Numbered from the stretch's first letter, positions 15,662 through 22,910 are shown. The stretch: 26,830 bases of DNA from an uncultured Bacilli bacterium (GCA_947589725.1 CANQCQ010000001.1:1-26830); one strand, 5' to 3'. Translations and numbers: made by a program. Notes: generated by a model not told the origin, from the sequence alone.

Positions 15662-16990
15662 ATGAATAATAAAATAAAAAAATGTGGTTGTTTTATTGTA
15701 TTAGGAATATTATTTCTAATGTTATTAAACACAATTTCTTGTACTTTAGCACCTAAAATTGTCTCAAAATTAAAAATTAATAATGAAAAAGTAAATGAAT
15801 TATTTAAAATAACAAAATCAACACCTCCATATGATTTTACTATAGATTATCCATTTGAAGATAATGATAAAGATAATACAGAAAATGAAACAAGAAATTT
15901 AAATATTATTGACAAATATCTATCATTAATTAATACTATTAAAACTAAACTAGAGGCAAATACTTCAAAGAGACTAATTGGTTATCAAAAGTCTATTGAA
16001 TTATCATATATCTATAATAAATTAATTTCATATAAACTAGTATCTAATGAAGAAACTTCAAGAATTATACTTGAAGGTGATTATTACACTCGTTTAAGAC
16101 AAAAAAATAATATGAAAATTCTTGCTAATAAACTTATAAAGTTAAATAACGAATTAAAAGATGAGAATATTGATTTCTTATATATTCAAGTTCCAAATAA
16201 AATATCTCCAACTCAAGAAATTTCTCCAATATATTATGATTATACAAATGAAAATACTGATGAATTATTAAAACTAATTAAAAATAAAGTAGAATATATT
16301 GATATAAGAGACAACATTCAACAAAATAATTTAAATCATCTGAGCCTATATTTTAAAACTGACCATCATTGGCTTCCAGAAACTGGTAGATGGGTTACCG
16401 AAGAAATTTCTAAATATTTAAATGATAATTATGATACAAATTTAGAGATAGACAATATTACTGAGGAAAAATTTCAGTATAAAAAATATTCTAATATTTT
16501 CTTAGGTTCTGATGGAAGATATGTCAGTTTAGCAAATGCAAAACCAGAAGATTTAACTTTAATAACACCAAAGTATAAAACAAACTTAAGAATTACCATT
16601 CCAGAGAAAAAAATAAATAAAGTTGGTAGTTTTGATAAAACAATCATTGATAAAAGTCAATTAAAATATACAAACTACTATAATATAAGTCAATATGAAG
16701 CTTATATGTATGGTGATAGAGCTTTAATCGAAGTAAAAAATAATTTAGTAAATAATAATAAAAAAATATTATTAATAAAAGATAGTTATGCAAACGTAGT
16801 TTCTCCTTTTCTTTCTTTAGAAAATGAATATTTATCTACTATTGATTTAAGATACTTTAATGGTAGTCTAAAAAGTTATATTGAAAAATTTAAACCCGAT
16901 ATAGTATTAACATTATATTCTGGTTTTACAATATCTGATGTAGAAATAGGATCTAGTGATCAATTATTAGTAAATAGATTAATTTATTAG
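15662..16990 (+). CDS. DHHW-motif (AlgJ/AlgX/PatB-like) O-acetyltransferase partner
   Basis: A 442-residue protein with one N-terminal hydrophobic segment (about residues 9-27), so it is anchored in or secreted across the membrane with the rest outside. It carries FKTDHHWLPETGRW, the DHHW signature (D234-H235-H236-W237), and a later LLIKDSYANV with a candidate nucleophile S375, as in SGNH-like AlgJ/AlgX acetyltransferases. It probably receives acetyl groups from the MBOAT protein and transfers them to a surface polysaccharide or wall polymer. Residues 28-110, rich in Asn, Lys and Asp, form a linker. ISC at about 25-27 is not a convincing lipobox. It shares the MBOAT promoter and ends at a terminator. 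Confidence 0.88.
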   Translation: MNNKIKKCGCFIVLGILFLMLLNTISCTLAPKIVSKLKINNEKVNELFKITKSTPPYDFTIDYPFEDNDKDNTENETRNLNIIDKYLSLINTIKTKLEANTSKRLIGYQKSIELSYIYNKLISYKLVSNEETSRIILEGDYYTRLRQKNNMKILANKLIKLNNELKDENIDFLYIQVPNKISPTQEISPIYYDYTNENTDELLKLIKNKVEYIDIRDNIQQNNLNHLSLYFKTDHHWLPETGRWVTEEISKYLNDNYDTNLEIDNITEEKFQYKKYSNIFLGSDGRYVSLANAKPEDLTLITPKYKTNLRITIPEKKINKVGSFDKTIIDKSQLKYTNYYNISQYEAYMYGDRALIEVKNNLVNNNKKILLIKDSYANVVSPFLSLENEYLSTIDLRYFNGSLKSYIEKFKPDIVLTLYSGFTISDVEIGSSDQLLVNRLIY

Positions 16991-16999
16991 ATTTTAATT

Positions 17000-17031
17000 A
17001 TCAAGAATAAATAACTATTCTTGATTTTTTT
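17000..17031 (+). terminator. Terminator after the MBOAT/DHHW unit
   Basis: A perfect 10-bp stem, ATCAAGAATA (17000-17009) and TATTCTTGAT (17016-17025), loop of six, followed by T residues to 17031. It starts ten bases after the stop of the DHHW gene. Confidence 0.85.
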
Positions 17032-17049
17032 CTTTATATAATAATCAAT

Positions 17050-17078
17050 TTGCTTCTTTTTAATTTTTAGGTTATAAT
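17050..17078 (+). promoter_or_regulatory. Promoter for the DUF4422-pssDE-glf unit
   Basis: TTGCTT at 17050-17055 and TATAAT at 17073-17078 with a 17-base spacer. The -35 matches the consensus at four of six positions and the -10 is perfect. It lies 20 bases after a terminator and 58 bases before the first start codon, which leaves a short untranslated leader. Confidence 0.75.
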
Positions 17079-17136
17079 AGTGCAAGAATTGATGTAAGAG
17101 CTCTTATTGTATTTAAAAAGAAAGTGAGTGGTATTT

Positions 17137-17919
17137 TTGAGTAATAGAAAAATAAGTGTTATAGTAGCAACTCATAAAAAATATCAAATGCCCGAGGATA
17201 AGATGTATTTACCACTACATGTTGGGGCAGAAGAAAAAGAAAATTTAGGATATAAAAAAGATAATGAAGGATTAAATATATCTAAAAAAAATCCTTATTT
17301 TTGTGAGTTAACTGGAGTATACTGGGCCTGGAAAAATTTAAACTCAGACTATATAGGACTTGTCCATTATAGAAGACATTTCATGCTTAAGAAAAAATCT
17401 AAAGATAAATTTAAAAATATCTTAACTTATGAAGAGGCAAGTAAATTATTAGAAAAAGTAGATGTAATATTACCAAAAAAAAGAAATTATTACATTGAAA
17501 ATCTCTATGATCATTATAAACACACAATGTACATAGAACCATTAGATTTAACAAGAGATATAATTGAAAAGAAATACCCTGAATATTTAAAAGAATTTGA
17601 TAAGTTAAAACAAAGAAAAAAAGCTCATATGTTTAATATGTTTATAATGAAAAGAGAAATATTTAATAACTATTGTGAATGGCTTTTTGATATTTTATTT
17701 GAACTAGAAAAAATAACTGATACTACTAAGTATAATCAATTTCATGCTAGATTTTATGGAAGAATTTCCGAATTATTATTAGATGTATATTTAAATAAAA
17801 ATAATATTTCATATAAAGAAGTTAAATTTATTTATATGGAAAAGATAAATGTAGTAAAAAAGATTAAGTCATTTTTAAAAGCTAAATTTGGTGGTGAAAA
17901 ATATGGAGAAAGCTTCTAA
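17137..17919 (+). CDS. DUF4422 capsular glycosyltransferase
   Basis: A 260-residue protein of the DUF4422 family, found in capsule and exopolysaccharide clusters and assumed to be glycosyltransferases with a GT-A-like core. The N-terminus is typical: ISVIVATHKKYQMPEDKMYL, then LPLHVGAEE, NPYFCELTGVYWAWKNL and YIGLVHYRRHF. AHMFNMFIMKREIFNNYCEWL in the second half is also characteristic. GTG at 17128 is in frame, but GAGTGG at 17126-17131 suits the TTG at 17137, and the protein from there begins at the conserved strand. The end overlaps the next gene by 17 bases. The sugar is unknown. Confidence 0.88.
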   Translation: MSNRKISVIVATHKKYQMPEDKMYLPLHVGAEEKENLGYKKDNEGLNISKKNPYFCELTGVYWAWKNLNSDYIGLVHYRRHFMLKKKSKDKFKNILTYEEASKLLEKVDVILPKKRNYYIENLYDHYKHTMYIEPLDLTRDIIEKKYPEYLKEFDKLKQRKKAHMFNMFIMKREIFNNYCEWLFDILFELEKITDTTKYNQFHARFYGRISELLLDVYLNKNNISYKEVKFIYMEKINVVKKIKSFLKAKFGGEKYGESF

Positions 17920-18376
17920 AAAAATATGTTTTATCTGTTCTAGTGGTGGTCATTTAGAACAAATAAAACAATTAAAAAAAATAAAAGATCGCTATAATTA
18001 TTTTTATGTAACAAATAAAAATGAAGCTACTAAGAATATGAAAGAGATAAAATATTTAGTAAAGGATTTATATAGAGGTAAAAGTCGTATAAAGAAATTA
18101 TTTATTATCTTTCTTATGTTTTTACAACAAATCTATATATTTATAAAAGAAAGACCTGATGTAATAATAACTACTGGTGCAGGTATTGCTATACCAATGT
18201 GCTTAATAGGTCATTTCTTTAAGAAAAAAGTAATTTATATAGAAAGCTTTGCTAGAATGAATAGTGTAAATAAAACAGGAAAGTTTTTATATAAATATGC
18301 CGATTTATTTATTGTTCAATGGGAAGAATTATTAAAATATTATCCTAAAGCTGTATATGGAGGTTGGTTATATTGA
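17903..18376 (+). CDS. PssD/Cps14F/Alg14-like subunit of a two-part glycosyltransferase
   Basis: A 157-residue membrane-anchoring subunit related to eukaryotic Alg14 and to CpsF/Cps14F, EpsE and PssD. It recruits the catalytic partner encoded next to it and helps bind the lipid-linked acceptor. Family features: ICFICSSGGHLEQI at residues 7-20, a hydrophobic helix around 64-80, and PDVIITTGAGIAIPMCLIG, IYIESFARMNSVNKTG and ADLFIVQWEELLKYYPKAVYGG. TTG at 17888 is in frame, but GGTGGTG at 17890-17896 points to the ATG at 17903. The stop overlaps the partner start as TTGA, which should give equal amounts of both subunits. Confidence 0.92.
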   Translation: MEKASKKICFICSSGGHLEQIKQLKKIKDRYNYFYVTNKNEATKNMKEIKYLVKDLYRGKSRIKKLFIIFLMFLQQIYIFIKERPDVIITTGAGIAIPMCLIGHFFKKKVIYIESFARMNSVNKTGKFLYKYADLFIVQWEELLKYYPKAVYGGWLY

Positions 18377-18852
18377 TATTAGTTACTACAGGAATGTCTG
18401 AGCATAGTTTTAATAGATTATTTGAAATAATTGATGAGTTATGTGAGAATGGTCCATTAAAAAATGAACATGTTATTGTCCAAACTGGAAATTCGAACTA
18501 CACTAGTAAAAATTTTGAAACAATTAATGTAATTTCCAATGATGAATTTAATAAGTTAGTTGATGAATGTGATTTTATTATTTCTCATGCTGGTACTGGT
18601 AGTGTAGTTTCTTCTTTAAAGAAGAATAAAAAAGTAATAGTATTTCCAAGACTATACAAATATCAAGAACATACAGATGACCATCAATTAGAATTAGCAG
18701 AATTATTTGATAAAGAAAAATATGTTTTAGTTGCTAAAAACAAAGAAGAATTAGAAGAAGCAATATTAAAAATTAAAGATTTCAAACCTAAAAAATTTAT
18801 TTCTAATAATGATAAGATTAATGATCTTATAATTGATTTTATAGAGAAATAA
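18373..18852 (+). CDS. PssE/Cps14G/Alg13-like catalytic subunit
   Basis: A 159-residue protein with the C-terminal half of family 28 transferases (MurG, Alg13). ILVTTGMSEHSFNRL begins it, HVIVQTGNSNY follows, and DFIISHAGTGSVVSSLK plus VIVFPRLYKYQEHTDDHQLE form the nucleotide-sugar site. With the subunit before it, it makes one functional transferase; in streptococci this pair adds beta-1,4-galactose, but the sugar here is not established. GGAGG at 18359-18363 lies nine bases before the TTG at 18373, which overlaps the stop of the first subunit by three bases. TTG at 18364 is too close to that site. Confidence 0.92.
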   Translation: MILVTTGMSEHSFNRLFEIIDELCENGPLKNEHVIVQTGNSNYTSKNFETINVISNDEFNKLVDECDFIISHAGTGSVVSSLKKNKKVIVFPRLYKYQEHTDDHQLELAELFDKEKYVLVAKNKEELEEAILKIKDFKPKKFISNNDKINDLIIDFIEK

Positions 18853-18874
18853 TTATAAAAAGTGGTGATATATT

Positions 18875-19981
18875 ATGAATTATGATTATGTAATAGTTGG
18901 GGCTGGATTGTTTGGAGCAACGTTTGCTAATTTAGCTAAAAAAGATGGAAAAAAAGTTTTAGTAATTGATAAAAGAAATCATATTGCTGGAAATGTATAT
19001 ACAGAAGAAATTGAAGGAATAAATGTTCATAAATATGGCGCTCATATTTTTCATACTGATTATAAAGATGTATGGGAATTTGTTAATTCTTTTGTTGAAT
19101 TTAACAGATATACTAATTCTCCTATCGCAAGAATTGGTAATGAAGTTTATAATTTACCATTTAACATGAATACTTTCTCAAAAATTTGGGGTGATGTATA
19201 TACACCAGAAGACGCCTTAAAACATATTAATAGTGAAAGAGAAGAAATAAAAACAGAACCAAAAAACTTAGAAGAGCAAGCTATTAGTTTAGTTGGTCGA
19301 ACAATATATGAAAAGTTAATTAAAGGATACACAAAGAAGCAATGGAATCGAGATTGTAAAGATCTTCCTGCATTTATAATAAAGAGATTACCAGTTAGAT
19401 TAATATATGATAATAACTATTTTGATGATAAATATCAAGGAATACCAATAGGTGGTTACACTAAATTAGTAGAAAAGATGCTAGATGGTATTGAAATAAA
19501 ACTTAATACTAATTATTTTGATAACGTAGACTATTACAAAAAAATAGCAAAAAAAGTAGTTTATACTGGTCCAATTGATGAATATTTTGGCTATAAATTA
19601 GGAGAACTTGATTGGAGATCTTTAAGATTCGTAACTAAAGTATTAGATGTTGAAAATTATCAAGGTAATGCCGTTGTCAATTACACAGGAGAAGAAGTTG
19701 ATTATACAAGAGTTATCGAGCATAAACATTTTGAAAATACAAAAACCAACAAAACAGTTATTACTTATGAATTTCCTGCTGATTATTCCTCTGGAATGGA
19801 AAAATATTATACTATTAATGATGAAAAAAATAATGATTTAGCATCTCAATATAAACAACTATCATCTCAAGAAAAAAATGTAATATTTGGAGGAAGATTA
19901 GCTGAATATAAATATTATGATATGGATGATGTTATAAAGTCTGCTTTTGAATCTTATTCTAAACAAAAAGAAATTATCTAA
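18875..19981 (+). CDS. glf: UDP-galactopyranose mutase
   Basis: A 368-residue flavoenzyme that converts UDP-galactopyranose to UDP-galactofuranose in the cytoplasm, the donor for Galf residues in surface glycans. The FAD-binding motif VIVGAGLFGATFANL (G9, G11, G14), DKRNHIAGN and NVHKYGAHIFHT are all present, as are YNLPFNMNTFSKIWG, KGYTKKQWNRD, RLPVRLIYDNNYFDD, QGIPIGGYT and the late FGGRLAEYKYYDMDD with the second FAD contact. The length matches the bacterial enzymes. A GTGGTGAT site precedes the ATG. It is the last gene of this unit, 22 bases after pssE and followed by a terminator. Its product implies a Galf transferase among the neighbouring enzymes. Confidence 0.97.
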   Translation: MNYDYVIVGAGLFGATFANLAKKDGKKVLVIDKRNHIAGNVYTEEIEGINVHKYGAHIFHTDYKDVWEFVNSFVEFNRYTNSPIARIGNEVYNLPFNMNTFSKIWGDVYTPEDALKHINSEREEIKTEPKNLEEQAISLVGRTIYEKLIKGYTKKQWNRDCKDLPAFIIKRLPVRLIYDNNYFDDKYQGIPIGGYTKLVEKMLDGIEIKLNTNYFDNVDYYKKIAKKVVYTGPIDEYFGYKLGELDWRSLRFVTKVLDVENYQGNAVVNYTGEEVDYTRVIEHKHFENTKTNKTVITYEFPADYSSGMEKYYTINDEKNNDLASQYKQLSSQEKNVIFGGRLAEYKYYDMDDVIKSAFESYSKQKEII

Positions 19982-19988
19982 AGAAGAT

Positions 19989-20023
19989 AAGAATGAATAT
20001 AATAAATTTTCATTCTTTTATTT
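19989..20023 (+). terminator. Terminator after glf
   Basis: AAGAATGAA (19989-19997) pairs with TTCATTCTT (20009-20017), a perfect 9-bp stem followed by a T-rich stretch. It starts eight bases after the glf stop and closes the polysaccharide region. Confidence 0.75.
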
Positions 20024-20067
20024 TGAAATAATATTTAACTTTTTTCACTTAATGACTAATTTTATAT

Positions 20068-20073
20068 TATAAT
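20068..20073 (+). promoter_or_regulatory. Probable -10 box for the following membrane-protein gene
   Basis: TATAAT at 20068-20073, 50 bases ahead of the next start and after the glf terminator. The region 17-18 bases upstream (TTCACT around 20044-20049) is a poor -35, so the promoter is weak or needs help. Confidence 0.45.
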
Positions 20074-20123
20074 AGAAAATAAATTAAGTTTATTAGAATT
20101 TTTAAATAAATAGTGAGGTATAT

Positions 20124-20747
20124 ATGAGCAGTATTAAAGAAAAAGTAAAGGATTATAAAAAAGAAATAAAAATAGGTGTTATAACTTCTATTATAACGTC
20201 ATTTATTATATACACAATTAAATCAATATGTACTTTTTTAACCACGACTGGAGGTAAACTTATAAATGTTTTTACCGATTTTATTTACTATGAAATGGGA
20301 AGAATGAATGATCTTACATTTATAAATTTCTTTGGTTGTTTTGCTGTAGGTATGTCAATAGCCTTAGTCACATTATTAATTTTATACATTATCTTTAGAA
20401 AGCAAATCAAAAGACTTGAAGATTTAATAGATATACAAAATGGAAATAATCAAAAAAGTCATTATCTTATAAAAAATATAGAAAAGGCTCTCTTAGTAAC
20501 GATGCTTATTATAATAACTGTTTTCCCTCTAGGTATAGCATATTGTTCTGATTGTAAGCATGAATTTGACCTAGATATGACCGCAATGAAACCATATATT
20601 TCAGAAAAAGAGTATGATATGTTATATTCTGAATGGGTTACTATGATGGGAAAGAAAGATTATTTAAAAATAAAAGAAGAAATATTACAGTTAAGATGCA
20701 AATATATAATTAAAAATGAATCAATTAAAAAGACAGTTTGCAAATAA
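20124..20747 (+). CDS. Hypothetical three-helix membrane protein
   Basis: I do not recognise this 207-residue protein. Hydrophobic helices are at about 17-39, 67-91 and 122-140. Between helices 2 and 3 lies a short basic, charged stretch (about residues 92-120). After helix 3 comes CSDCKHEFDLD, then a helical charged tail with ISEKEYDMLYSEWVTM and KDYLKIKEEI. Tails of this style occur in small membrane proteins near mobile or accessory genes, but no function follows from that. The ribosome site is GTGAGG and the gene stands alone between two hairpins. Codon and base use match its surroundings. Confidence 0.7.
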   Translation: MSSIKEKVKDYKKEIKIGVITSIITSFIIYTIKSICTFLTTTGGKLINVFTDFIYYEMGRMNDLTFINFFGCFAVGMSIALVTLLILYIIFRKQIKRLEDLIDIQNGNNQKSHYLIKNIEKALLVTMLIIITVFPLGIAYCSDCKHEFDLDMTAMKPYISEKEYDMLYSEWVTMMGKKDYLKIKEEILQLRCKYIIKNESIKKTVCK

Positions 20748-20761
20748 AACAAGATAATTGA

Positions 20762-20800
20762 AAAAGCCTTATAATAGTTATATACTAATTATGAGGTTTT
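20762..20800 (+). terminator. Hairpin between two genes that also covers a ribosome site
   Basis: AAAAGCCTTATAAT (20762-20775) pairs with ATTATGAGGTTTT (20788-20800), 13 pairs with one bulged G and one G-U pair, loop of 12. It could end transcription of the preceding gene. The downstream arm contains the TGAGG ribosome site of the broken small gene, so it could also hide that site. Only four T residues follow. Confidence 0.5.
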
Positions 20801-20803
20801 AGT

Positions 20804-21151
20804 ATGAAGCATGCAAGAAAAGTTATATTATTTATTTGTTTTATTACGTGTTTTTCTACTATAAATGTTTATGCGTAAAGAAGCTGTTGTTCTTGGCATG
20901 GTGGAGTAAGTGGAGCTTGTCGAAACGGTAAACAAGTATGTAATGATGGTACTATGAGTCCATCTTGTACTTGCAGTGGAGAAACATCTACCTATACAAC
21001 TCCAACAATTATATATGGTTGTACAGATCCTGATTCCATAAATTATAATCCCAATGCAAATAGAAATGATGGAAGTTGTATCAAAAAAATTTATGGTTGC
21101 ACAGACCAAAAAGTAGTAAAGAAAGCAGTTCCAAAAATAGTAAAACAATAA
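20804..21151 (+). pseudogene. Secreted Cys-rich small protein, interrupted by an in-frame TAA
   Basis: The reading frame starts at ATG 20804 and ends at TAA 21149-21151, but codon 25 (20876-20878) is TAA. Residues 1-24 are a clean signal peptide (MKHARK, a hydrophobic stretch, then INVYA as a signal peptidase site), and the stop falls exactly after it. The frame then continues open for 90 codons: RSCCSWHGGVSGACRNGKQV, CNDGTMSPSCTC, a Thr/Ser linker, YGCTDPDSINYNPNANRNDG with SC, and the start of a second YGCTD unit. The first part resembles a small Cys-rich domain and the second a calcium-binding-like GCTDP-NYNP-DGSC repeat. ATG at 20954 has no convincing ribosome site. It is most likely a recent nonsense pseudogene or a sequence error. 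Confidence 0.7.
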
Positions 21152-21178
21152 AAAGAAAAAATAAGTTCAGGTGGTTGT

Positions 21179-21961
21179 ATGAGAATATCTATTTTTAATA
21201 GACAAAATAATGTTAGCTATAAAAATGAATATATTAAAATGATTAAAGAATTAAATACTAAATGTGTAATATTTAATAATAAAAGCTATACATATTTTGA
21301 TTTTGTTAATACTCATTTATTTCATAACTGGAAATTTAGAGGTACTTATTTAAATTGTTATGATTATCTTCATTCTATTGGAGTAGATGTAAATAGCAAA
21401 AAAATATCATTAGATAACTTTCTAAATTTTATTGAATTTATTTTAAATATTCAACTTTTGATGGATAATATTAAATATTATGAGACTAATACCAAATTTA
21501 GTATTACAGCAAAAAGTATAATTAATCATAATATTCCCATAATTTTAGATTTCCTAGGTTATCAAGCTTATGATTTAGAAGATAGAATATTTATTTCTAC
21601 AAAAGACTTGGATTATGATGACTTAAAAGATATTATTCCTAGTGATATATATGAACTTATGCTATCATATAAAAATACAAATAATAACGGAATAAAAATG
21701 AAACGTTTAATTCTATATAAAATATATGATTATATGTTAAAAGATATTGATAAATATAAAAGTTATAATACTTCTATCTTTAATAGTATTAAAACAGTTA
21801 TAACTAAAATGGGAATTAGTTCAAATATAGACAAAAAATATTCTGACTTATCTAATTATAAATTAAGAAAATATTATGATAATTGTTTTTATATGATGAC
21901 TTATTTAATAAGAACTGAAAATATATTTAAGTATCGAGATGAAATAAAAAATAATAATTAA
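21179..21961 (+). CDS. Hypothetical soluble protein
   Basis: I do not recognise this 260-residue protein. It has no signal peptide or membrane helix, is rich in Asn, Tyr, Ile and Lys, and is predicted by eye to be mostly helical. Recognisable stretches are the N-terminal MRISIFNRQNNVSYKNEY, HNWKFRGTYLNCYDYL near residue 48, and HNIPIILDFLGYQAYDLEDR near 115. An AGGTGG site precedes the ATG by six bases. It follows the broken secreted gene by 27 bases and is followed by a strong AT-rich inverted repeat at its stop codon. Its setting among decayed and orphan genes suggests an accessory role, perhaps from a mobile element. Confidence 0.65.
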   Translation: MRISIFNRQNNVSYKNEYIKMIKELNTKCVIFNNKSYTYFDFVNTHLFHNWKFRGTYLNCYDYLHSIGVDVNSKKISLDNFLNFIEFILNIQLLMDNIKYYETNTKFSITAKSIINHNIPIILDFLGYQAYDLEDRIFISTKDLDYDDLKDIIPSDIYELMLSYKNTNNNGIKMKRLILYKIYDYMLKDIDKYKSYNTSIFNSIKTVITKMGISSNIDKKYSDLSNYKLRKYYDNCFYMMTYLIRTENIFKYRDEIKNNN

Positions 21962-21982
21962 TTAAACTTAGTTAATTATTAT
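21951..21982 (+). repeat. Inverted repeat over the stop codon of the 260-residue gene
   Basis: ATAATAATTAA (21951-21961) and TTAATTATTAT (21972-21982) form a perfect 11-bp AT-only stem with a 10-base loop. The first arm contains the TAA stop. No T run follows directly. It could help end transcription or stabilise the 3' end of the mRNA. Confidence 0.5.
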
Positions 21983-22009
21983 AATAACGGTTCTTAAATC
22001 TATTTTTTC

Positions 22010-22038
22010 TTATTAATAAAAATTATTTTTATTAATAA
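22010..22038. repeat. Near-perfect palindrome in the gene-poor stretch
   Basis: TTATTAATAAAAA (22010-22022) and TTTTTATTAATAA (22026-22038) are perfect 13-bp arms around TTA. The motif TTATTAATAAAA therefore occurs twice, and a related TTTTTATTAATC follows at about 22050-22062. Together with the previous inverted repeat, these account for most of the 21962-22102 stretch, where no gene is seen. Confidence 0.6.
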
Positions 22039-22102
22039 AAGATAATTAATTTTTATTAATCTTTGTTTTTACAATATCCTTTTATTTTGATAAAACTTCT
22101 AA

Positions 22103-22644
22103 CTGGGAGGTATCATTATAAAAGGATATATTAGTATTGGGATAGTTTTAAATATAATAATAAAAAGGGAATTACGTAATAATACATTTAAGAGTGATTT
22201 TGAATTTATTAGGCAAAAAGATAGGATTTTAAAAATAATAAAGAATTATTTAAATTTAGATTTATTTAATATAAAAATTAATTATGATGAAATTTCTTTA
22301 ACATTAAATGAAAAATATTTAGATAAATGTCTTAAAGATCTAGATATAAAGTATACAAGTTTAATTCTTTTCTAAGTAAAAATAATTTAAAAAATATTGA
22401 TAAAGATTGTGTATTTAAAGATATGTTTCCAGATGATATATTTGATGAATTAGATTCAGATTATAGGAGTTTATATTCAGCTATTAGTATAGATACTAAT
22501 GCAGTTGAATTATGGAGAACTGATTTAATTGAATCAACTGATTTTAATAATTCATTAACATTGTTGGATTCATATAGTAAAGAATTTTTTATTAAAAATA
22601 GTTTAAGTAATATATTAATATACGGTTTTTATAAAAATAAATAA
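22103..22644 (+). pseudogene. Decayed gene: lost start codon and one frameshift
   Basis: A GGGAGG ribosome site (22105-22110) is followed by an open frame with no ATG, GTG or TTG start; ATA at 22118 sits where the start should be. This frame runs to TAA at 22373-22375 and encodes a charged, helical sequence containing KGYISIGIVLNIIIKREL and KNYLNLDLFNIKINYDE. A second frame, shifted by one base, is open from 22336 to the TAA at 22642-22644 and continues with the same style (DKDCVFKDMFPDDIFDELD, ELWRTDLIESTDFNNSL). A single-base change between about 22336 and 22372 would rejoin them to a protein of roughly 175 residues. I do not recognise the family. The ATG at 22423 has no ribosome site, so the second part is probably not expressed alone. 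Confidence 0.6.
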
Positions 22645-22741
22645 TTTTTATGAAACTTGTAAATTTAAAACTATATTTTTATGAAAATTAAAAATTTCCT
22701 AAGGAATAACAAAAATTGAATTAGTTCATATTATAAATAGT

Positions 22742-22770
22742 AAAAAATACTGATTTTACAGTATTTTTTT
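22742..22770 (+). terminator. Terminator after the decayed gene
   Basis: AAAAAATACTG (22742-22752) and CAGTATTTTTT (22759-22769) form a perfect 11-bp stem with a six-base loop and end in a run of T. It separates the decayed gene from the microprotein. Confidence 0.82.
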
Positions 22771-22805
22771 AATATGTTATAGTTCTAACTCGAGGAGGGG
22801 TTAAT

Positions 22806-22910
22806 ATGGTTATTGCAGGAGTTTTATTAATACTTTTATTATTTGTTTTTTGTTCTTGTAGAATAGCAGGAACTACAGATGATTTTAATGATAATAAACT
22901 TGACAAATAA
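22806..22910 (+). CDS. 34-residue membrane microprotein
   Basis: A very short gene with an excellent ribosome site, GAGGAGGGG (22792-22800), five bases before the ATG. The product is one hydrophobic helix (residues 2-17, VIAGVLLILLLFVFCS), then CSCR and a polar acidic tail ending TDDFNDNKLDK. This layout, a single helix followed by Cys residues and a short charged tail, is common for small membrane proteins in Gram-positive bacteria, often of unknown role. It lies after a terminator and 38 bases before the next gene. The strong ribosome site and codon use like its neighbours argue for real expression. Confidence 0.7.
   Translation: MVIAGVLLILLLFVFCSCRIAGTTDDFNDNKLDK

Noticed and set aside
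19647..19841. Small + frame inside glf
   Set aside because: It is out of frame within a conserved part of glf and has no independent signals.
20828..21148. Minus-strand frame of 106 codons, Thr/Cys/Ile-rich
   Set aside because: It lies opposite the interrupted secreted gene, whose + frame shows a signal peptide and recognisable Cys-rich domains. The minus frame looks like an artefact of that composition and I saw no ribosome site for it.
22118..22375. Functional gene using an ATA or ATT start, with programmed frameshifting into the next frame
   Set aside because: ATA/ATT starts are very rare, and no classic slippery heptamer or downstream structure is visible at 22336-22375; decay is the simpler explanation.
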